From NCBI GenBank assembly GCA_946184215.1, contig CAMHER010000015.1:1-16995 (forward strand): a DNA stretch of 16,995 bases, read 5' to 3'. The notes under the pieces are model-generated. The model was not told the DNA's origin. It was given only the letters and a program-made list of their open reading frames with translations, and made no database searches. The translations under genes were made by a program, and so were the position numbers. The DNA comes from an uncultured Clostridia bacterium. Its GTDB lineage: Bacteria; Bacillota; Clostridia; Oscillospirales; Oscillospiraceae. Positions 13,778-16,995 of the stretch are shown here, piece by piece (position 1 is the first letter of the stretch; each line of letters starts with the position of its first letter).

Positions 13778-14293
13778 CTAAATCAACATAATGATGAAAA
13801 GAGCGCCGAGAGAAAAGGAAATACCAAATGCCAGGCGCGTATTATCTCTTTGTTTTTCTTCAATCGTCCTCGCACAGGCTCCCAGATCCAGCGCAACGCT
13901 TTCCAGCGCCTCGCATAGGGGCTCTGCATCAGCCCCCTCAAGCACGGTGCCAAGAGAACAGACTCTCTCTGTCTGCTGGCTGCCGAGAAAAGTCAGTGTA
14001 TCAGTCACTGTCTGATGCCATAGAGCCGAAAACCTTTTGACGCCGAGGGACGTCATCCCCGCAACAAGTTGTTGATAAAAAGCTTTTACATTTTCCCGTT
14101 TCTCCCGCTGCTGGAGAAGCTCAAAGCATTCCTTCAGCGGCGTAAGCCGTTCCTTAAGCTCTCTTTTCAGAATCAGCAGGCTGCTTTGCAGAGCAAGAAT
14201 ATCCTTTCGCCTCTCCCTTTGACGCAGCAGCAGCAAATATGCGCCATACACACTCGCCAGCAGGATCAGTACTGCTCCGAGCATTTTTCTCAT
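13778..14293 (-). CDS. spoIIIAB: stage III sporulation protein AB
   Basis: SpoIIIAB is a membrane-anchored protein whose soluble domain resembles GspF of type II secretion and is thought to connect the ATPase SpoIIIAA to the channel. The 171-residue protein has a membrane helix at each end (about 5-22 and 153-171) and a helical cytoplasmic domain between them, beginning with a basic segment RQRERRKDI and including the family-like LGSQQTERVCSLG stretch. ATG overlaps the spoIIIAA stop by four bases. Length equals the Bacillus protein. Confidence 0.94.
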   Translation of the reverse strand: MRKMLGAVLILLASVYGAYLLLLRQRERRKDILALQSSLLILKRELKERLTPLKECFELLQQREKRENVKAFYQQLVAGMTSLGVKRFSALWHQTVTDTLTFLGSQQTERVCSLGTVLEGADAEPLCEALESVALDLGACARTIEEKQRDNTRLAFGISFSLGALFIIMLI

Positions 14294-15135
14294 ACAAGGC
14301 TCCTTACCTCATAATGCCTTTTGTTTCCCCGGGTGTGGATCAAGACAGCACGCTGAAAAACGCCGCGGTTCATCAGGCGGCGATAGCTGTCGCGCGTATT
14401 CAGATCAGCAAGGTTTTTTCCGTGCGCCGTTACAAGCAGCGAAGTGCCGCAGCCGACGATCTCTTCGATTGCCGCTATATCCTCCGGCGCGGTGATCTCA
14501 TCGGCGGCGATCAGCTGCGGTGCCATGGATCGCAGCAAAAGAAGTGCTCCGGAGAGCTTGTTTGTCCCCGAAACGACATCGCTGCAGCGACCGAGGTCAT
14601 AAACGTCTGCTGACAACTCCCCTCGCTCGTCGATCACCCCGATCCGCATGCCGTCGTTGGAAAGAAGGCGGATCAGGTTGCGAAGTGCCGTTGTTTTTCC
14701 GCCGCCCGGCGGCGAGAGGATCAGCGTATTGCGAAACCCTCCCCGCGTCAGTTCCTTTTTCAGCGTGTCGCATGCGCCGCGGCATTCGTGCGGCAAGCGA
14801 ACGGCAAGCGAGGAGAAATGTGCAAAGCCTGTCCCCCTGCCTGCGGTTGTCTGTCCGCATACGCCGATTCGAAGCGAGCCGGTGCAGTAATATCCTTCCC
14901 GCAGCGCAGCCGATGCCTGATACAGGGATGCTCCCGTTGCTCTCTGCAGGATCCTTACCAGTGTTTCCTCGTTTATCGGCATTGCCTCAAGCGGATGCTC
15001 TTCTCCGGCGTAAAACAGCGCCGGGCGATGACCGCAGCGCAGCCTGATTTCTTCCGGCAGAAAGCCTTTGTATCGTTCCATGGCCTGTACCAATTCCGCG
15101 GGCATCAATGCCATTGCCTCTTCAAAAGAATCCAT
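14290..15135 (-). CDS. spoIIIAA: stage III sporulation protein AA (ATPase)
   Basis: SpoIIIAA is a secretion-type ATPase, related to GspE/VirB11 proteins, that energises the spoIIIA channel from the mother-cell cytoplasm. The 281-residue protein has EEIRLRCG (28-35) typical of the family start, Walker A SPPGGGKTT (141-149), DERGELS (169-175) and Walker B with D212-E213, then TAHGK (236-240). A TTG at 15156 would add 7 residues, but it overlaps the predicted sigma-E -10 element, whereas the ATG at 15135 has GGAAGTGA 4 bases upstream, so I chose the ATG. It is the first gene of the operon and overlaps spoIIIAB by four bases. Confidence 0.96.
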   Translation of the reverse strand: MDSFEEAMALMPAELVQAMERYKGFLPEEIRLRCGHRPALFYAGEEHPLEAMPINEETLVRILQRATGASLYQASAALREGYYCTGSLRIGVCGQTTAGRGTGFAHFSSLAVRLPHECRGACDTLKKELTRGGFRNTLILSPPGGGKTTALRNLIRLLSNDGMRIGVIDERGELSADVYDLGRCSDVVSGTNKLSGALLLLRSMAPQLIAADEITAPEDIAAIEEIVGCGTSLLVTAHGKNLADLNTRDSYRRLMNRGVFQRAVLIHTRGNKRHYEVRSLV

Positions 15136-15154
15136 TTTCTCACTTCCCGTGGAC

Positions 15155-15182
15155 AATATATGAGACAGGCCGGGAATTATTC
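15155..15182 (-). promoter_or_regulatory. predicted sigma-E promoter of the spoIIIA operon
   Basis: Read on the minus strand: -35 GAATAAT (15176-15182), a 13-base spacer, and -10 CATATATT (15155-15162). The Bacillus sigma-E consensus as I recall it is about KMATATT-N14-CATACANT, so each box has one mismatch and the spacer is one base short. In Bacillus spoIIIA is transcribed by sigma-E, which supports the call. Confidence 0.7.
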
Positions 15183-15211
15183 TTGAAACTTCACCGGTGA
15201 TGTGCTATGAT
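15183..15211 (+). promoter_or_regulatory. predicted sigma-A promoter of the plus-strand gene
   Basis: TTGAAA (15183-15188), exactly 17 bases, then TATGAT (15206-15211), with TG at 15203-15204 forming an extended -10. Each box has one mismatch to consensus. The -35 starts on the base next to the sigma-E -35 of the opposite strand. Confidence 0.8.
15191..15200. promoter_or_regulatory. palindrome TCACCGGTGA in the promoter spacer
   Basis: A perfect 10-base palindrome lies between the -35 and -10 of the plus-strand promoter, a classic repressor position. No regulator is known for it here. Confidence 0.35.
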
Positions 15212-15246
15212 GCAACAAGACAAAGAAACACGGAGGTCCTCGTTTC

Positions 15247-15717
15247 ATGGCTATGAAAATCATGTGGGCTGCCGCCATCTTTTTCGGCGGTTGGCTCTTC
15301 TTCTATCTCTTTGGCAGGCAGCTTGTGTTCAATTTCGCCGCTGCCTATCCGATGATCCGGAAAATGCGAGAGCAGGACAAGGAGCTCATTGCTCCGGGCG
15401 CTGATAAGTATACCAATATTTCGGTTCTTGTCTGCGTTATTGCGATAGCAGTCGTTGCAGCCATCGTGATCCGCTTCTGCCCGCTGTATCTCTCGATCAG
15501 CTGCGCCGTCGGCGCCGTTTCCGCGCTGCTGATGTATCTGCCTCATGCAAAGATCAGTGACCGCAGCACCTTTGATCTTTTCTGTTCCGCCTATTCCCGC
15601 TTTATTCCCGACGACGCTCTGCGTACTGCCATGTTCAACCGCAAGCCGAAGGAGATTCGCAAACGCATACGGGAAATGGGACTTGAGCCGAACTTTGTTC
15701 CGGCGTTTTCTGAATAA
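15247..15717 (+). CDS. small membrane protein of unknown function
   Basis: I do not recognise this 156-residue protein. It has three hydrophobic segments, about 6-23, 57-77 and 80-98. A basic, charged stretch (36-50, YPMIRKMREQDKEL) lies between the first two. The C-terminal 58 residues are soluble and strongly basic, with KPKEIRKRIREMG at 134-146, and look cytoplasmic. No enzyme motif is visible. The ATG has GGAGGT 9 bases upstream and a near-consensus sigma-A promoter; a bidirectional terminator follows 15 bases after the stop. It is therefore a monocistronic gene expressed in growing cells, divergent from spoIIIA with only 111 bases between start codons. It is the sole plus-strand gene in the window. 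The good promoter, ribosome site and terminator make it a real gene; function is open. Confidence 0.85.
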   Translation: MAMKIMWAAAIFFGGWLFFYLFGRQLVFNFAAAYPMIRKMREQDKELIAPGADKYTNISVLVCVIAIAVVAAIVIRFCPLYLSISCAVGAVSALLMYLPHAKISDRSTFDLFCSAYSRFIPDDALRTAMFNRKPKEIRKRIREMGLEPNFVPAFSE

Positions 15718-15732
15718 CACTACCATACGACA

Positions 15733-15766
15733 AAAAGAGGTTCACGCTAAAACGTGAACCTCTTTT
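15733..15766. terminator. bidirectional intrinsic terminator between convergent genes
   Basis: A perfect 14-bp stem (15733-15746 with 15753-15766) with loop CTAAAA is flanked by A-rich and T-rich sequence on both sides. It lies 15 bases after the plus-strand gene and 15 bases after the stop of the minus-strand DUF218 gene, serving both. Confidence 0.93.
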
Positions 15767-15781
15767 GTTTTCATTGTTTTA

Positions 15782-16795
15782 CTATGCCGCGATCAAAACG
15801 AAGGACGGGAGAAGCACAAAAAACACATACCCCAAAAGGGAAAAGAAAAGATATTTTCTGCGGCTGAACACAGCCGCAAATTCGCGAATAACCGCGCTAG
15901 GCCAATAATACGCCGCAACGGGAGAACCGTATCCCTTGCAGCGGATTCCCAATTCCTTTGCCGTCAAAAGGCAGCGATACAGGTGGTAGTTGCTGGTCAC
16001 AAGCGCAAGCTTCTTTTCTGGGCCGGTGTCGATCATTTGCACGGAAAAAAGAAGATTCTCTTTCGTTGAGCGGCTTTTCTCCTCCTGGAGGATATGATCC
16101 TCGGCAACACCTTTTTTCAGAAGATAATCCCGCATGGCTGCCGCCTCGCTTACCGTCTCATCGTCTCCCTGTCCGCCGCTGACCACGATCACGCCCTTTT
16201 CATTCCCCCGGTGATGCAGCGAGGCTGCCAGATCAAGGCGGCCGGAGAGGATCTTTGAAACCCGATCCCCATGAATCAGCGCACAGCCATGGACGATCAG
16301 GGCATCAAAGTTCTCTTTTCGCATCAGAAGCGGCAGAAAAAGATCGTACAGCACAAAGCCCAGCATGAGGATCGAACCATACAGTACCGAAGCCCCGATA
16401 AAAAAGAACAGCCAGCTCTGGTTCGAATAAACAAGGCTTCCTCCGTTATAAATAAAAAGGAAAAATGATATCTCGCCCGCAGCAATGATGAATCCCAGCA
16501 AAAGTGAGAGAATATTGGACAGCCGCCCGGATTCGCGCCTGATCATCACGATCCCGTTCCAGATCAGCATGACAGGCACCAGAAACAGAATGAGAAGCAA
16601 GACAAGGAAGCCAATCAAAAGCGCCTGTGCCGCACCGTCGCCAAACAAAGCCGCGACAGCCGCCGCCGTGAGGACAAGATCAAAAAGAAGAAGGACAGCG
16701 TTTCCCAATCTGTAGGGGCAGCGCTTGCTCAAGCAGAAAAAGGAAAGCCAGCTCGCAGCTGTGACGGCAAGAAGGATATATGTTACTTTCGGCAC
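15782..16795 (-). CDS. multi-pass membrane protein with DUF218/YdcF domain
   Basis: The 337-residue protein has five N-terminal hydrophobic segments (about 4-23, 31-51, 55-86, 93-117 and 127-158), a soluble DUF218 (YdcF/SanA/ElyC-like) domain (about 164-300) and a C-terminal membrane helix (314-337). The DUF218 core shows ALIVHGCAL (165-173), VIVVSGGQGDDE (202-213), SEAAAMRDYL (216-225), E237-E239 and SRSTKENLLFS (241-251), then VTSNYHLYR (266-274). Related proteins are linked to envelope integrity and vancomycin sensitivity, but the reaction is unknown. Start is GTG at 16795: GGGAGGAG lies 10 bases upstream and the predicted sigma-E-like promoter lies beyond it. An ATG at 16888 would precede that promoter and add a cysteine-rich, non-homologous stretch. 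Confidence 0.88.
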   Translation of the reverse strand: MPKVTYILLAVTAASWLSFFCLSKRCPYRLGNAVLLLFDLVLTAAAVAALFGDGAAQALLIGFLVLLLILFLVPVMLIWNGIVMIRRESGRLSNILSLLLGFIIAAGEISFFLFIYNGGSLVYSNQSWLFFFIGASVLYGSILMLGFVLYDLFLPLLMRKENFDALIVHGCALIHGDRVSKILSGRLDLAASLHHRGNEKGVIVVSGGQGDDETVSEAAAMRDYLLKKGVAEDHILQEEKSRSTKENLLFSVQMIDTGPEKKLALVTSNYHLYRCLLTAKELGIRCKGYGSPVAAYYWPSAVIREFAAVFSRRKYLFFSLLGYVFFVLLPSFVLIAA

Positions 16796-16805
16796 ACCGA
16801 TTCCG

Positions 16806-16813
16806 CTCCTCCC
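16806..16813 (-). promoter_or_regulatory. ribosome binding site for the GTG start of the DUF218 gene
   Basis: GGGAGGAG on the minus strand, ten bases before the GTG at 16795. It is the strongest Shine-Dalgarno match near the gene and excludes the upstream ATG at 16888. Confidence 0.75.
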
Positions 16814-16833
16814 TTGTTTCAAAACCGCATCGC

Positions 16834-16862
16834 ATGTATGAAAGAAAAGACACCGAAAATGA
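16834..16862 (-). promoter_or_regulatory. predicted sigma-E-like promoter of the DUF218 gene
   Basis: Read on the minus strand: -35 TCATTTT (16856-16862), a 15-base spacer, and -10 CATACAT (16834-16840). The -10 core CATACA is a full match to the sigma-E consensus, the -35 has one mismatch, and the spacing is right. No better sigma-A promoter is seen between the tRNA terminator and the gene. Confidence 0.55.
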
Positions 16863-16885
16863 TTTTTCGCACAGCAGTTCATACA

Positions 16886-16924
16886 CAAAAAGCCCTGTAT
16901 TCAATGAGAATACAGGGCTTTTTG
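16886..16924. terminator. terminator after the tRNA-Thr gene, bidirectional
   Basis: A perfect 17-bp stem (16886-16902 with 16908-16924) with an AATGA loop, GC-rich in its upper part and A5/T5 at its base, starts one base after the tRNA CCA. It should end the tRNA transcript and insulate the downstream DUF218 gene. Confidence 0.92.
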
Positions 16925-16925
16925 C

Positions 16926-16995
16926 TGGAGCTGGCAATGTGACTCGAACACACGACCTGCTGATTACGAATCAGCTGCTCTACCGACTGAGCTAT
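16926..16995 (-). tRNA. tRNA-Thr (anticodon CGU), 5' end cut by the window
   Basis: The minus strand starts at tRNA position 7 and shows T8-A9, a D arm GCTC/GAGC, an anticodon stem GCTGA/TCAGC with loop TTCGTAA (anticodon CGT, reading ACG), a T arm GTGTG-TTCGAGT-CACAT and the 3' acceptor strand TGCCAGC. The discriminator is T and CCA is encoded. The first six bases of the acceptor stem are outside the window, so the gene is partial only because of the edge. Confidence 0.95.

Noticed and set aside
16796..16888. 31-residue cysteine-rich extension of the DUF218 protein from an ATG at 16888
   Set aside because: The ATG lies within the tRNA terminator stem and upstream of the predicted promoter; the GTG has the good ribosome site.
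1..16995. CRISPR array, mobile element, riboswitch, toxin-antitoxin or phage defence system
   Set aside because: No regularly spaced repeats, transposase, integrase, attachment site, leader region long enough for a riboswitch, or defence gene was seen; the window is essentially conserved core genome.

Overview
The window is a stretch of chromosome from an endospore-forming, Clostridia-like Firmicute with moderately high G+C (judged by eye, not computed). The call rests on a complete spoIIIAA-AH set, the conserved order asp23-nusB-xseA-xseB-ispA-dxs-tlyA-nadK-argR-recN, and purine-rich Shine-Dalgarno sites before nearly every gene. I cannot name the genus. Almost everything is on the minus strand; one small gene at 15247-15717 is on the plus strand. 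No insertion sequence, phage gene or CRISPR array is visible, and no stretch over about 170 bases lacks a gene.

Read in the direction of transcription (right to left), the window opens with the 3' part of a tRNA-Thr(CGU) and its terminator. Next is a multi-pass membrane protein with a DUF218/YdcF domain, preceded by a sigma-E-like promoter. A bidirectional terminator separates it from a convergent small membrane protein of unknown function. That unknown gene has a near-consensus sigma-A promoter lying back to back with a sigma-E-like promoter for the spoIIIA operon.

The spoIIIA operon (15135-10777) encodes the mother-cell half of the feeding-tube/SpoIIQ channel: the ATPase AA, the membrane components AB-AE, and the ring-forming proteins AF, AG and AH. 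Its genes overlap or nearly touch, and it ends in a strong intrinsic terminator at 10738-10766. SpoIIIAG is unusually short.

After a 128-base spacer with a candidate extended -10 promoter and two inverted repeats comes a 12-gene housekeeping run: asp23, nusB, xseA, xseB, ispA, dxs, tlyA, nadK, argR, recN, a cysteine-rich C_GCxxG_C_C protein and tyrS. Gaps are at most 46 bases and several junctions are ATGA overlaps, so it probably behaves as one operon. It mixes envelope stress, transcription antitermination, exonuclease VII, isoprenoid synthesis, rRNA methylation, NADP synthesis, arginine regulation and DNA repair. The spoIVB-spo0A pair that usually follows recN is absent. A hairpin follows tyrS at the left edge.

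Most of the window is well-known core genome. The points most worth a second look are the minimal SpoIIIAG, the compact sigma-A/sigma-E divergent promoter with its unknown gene, the sigma-E-like promoter of the DUF218 protein, the Thr in place of the first His of the TyrRS HIGH motif, and the possible ArgR-type operator upstream of the operon that contains argR.
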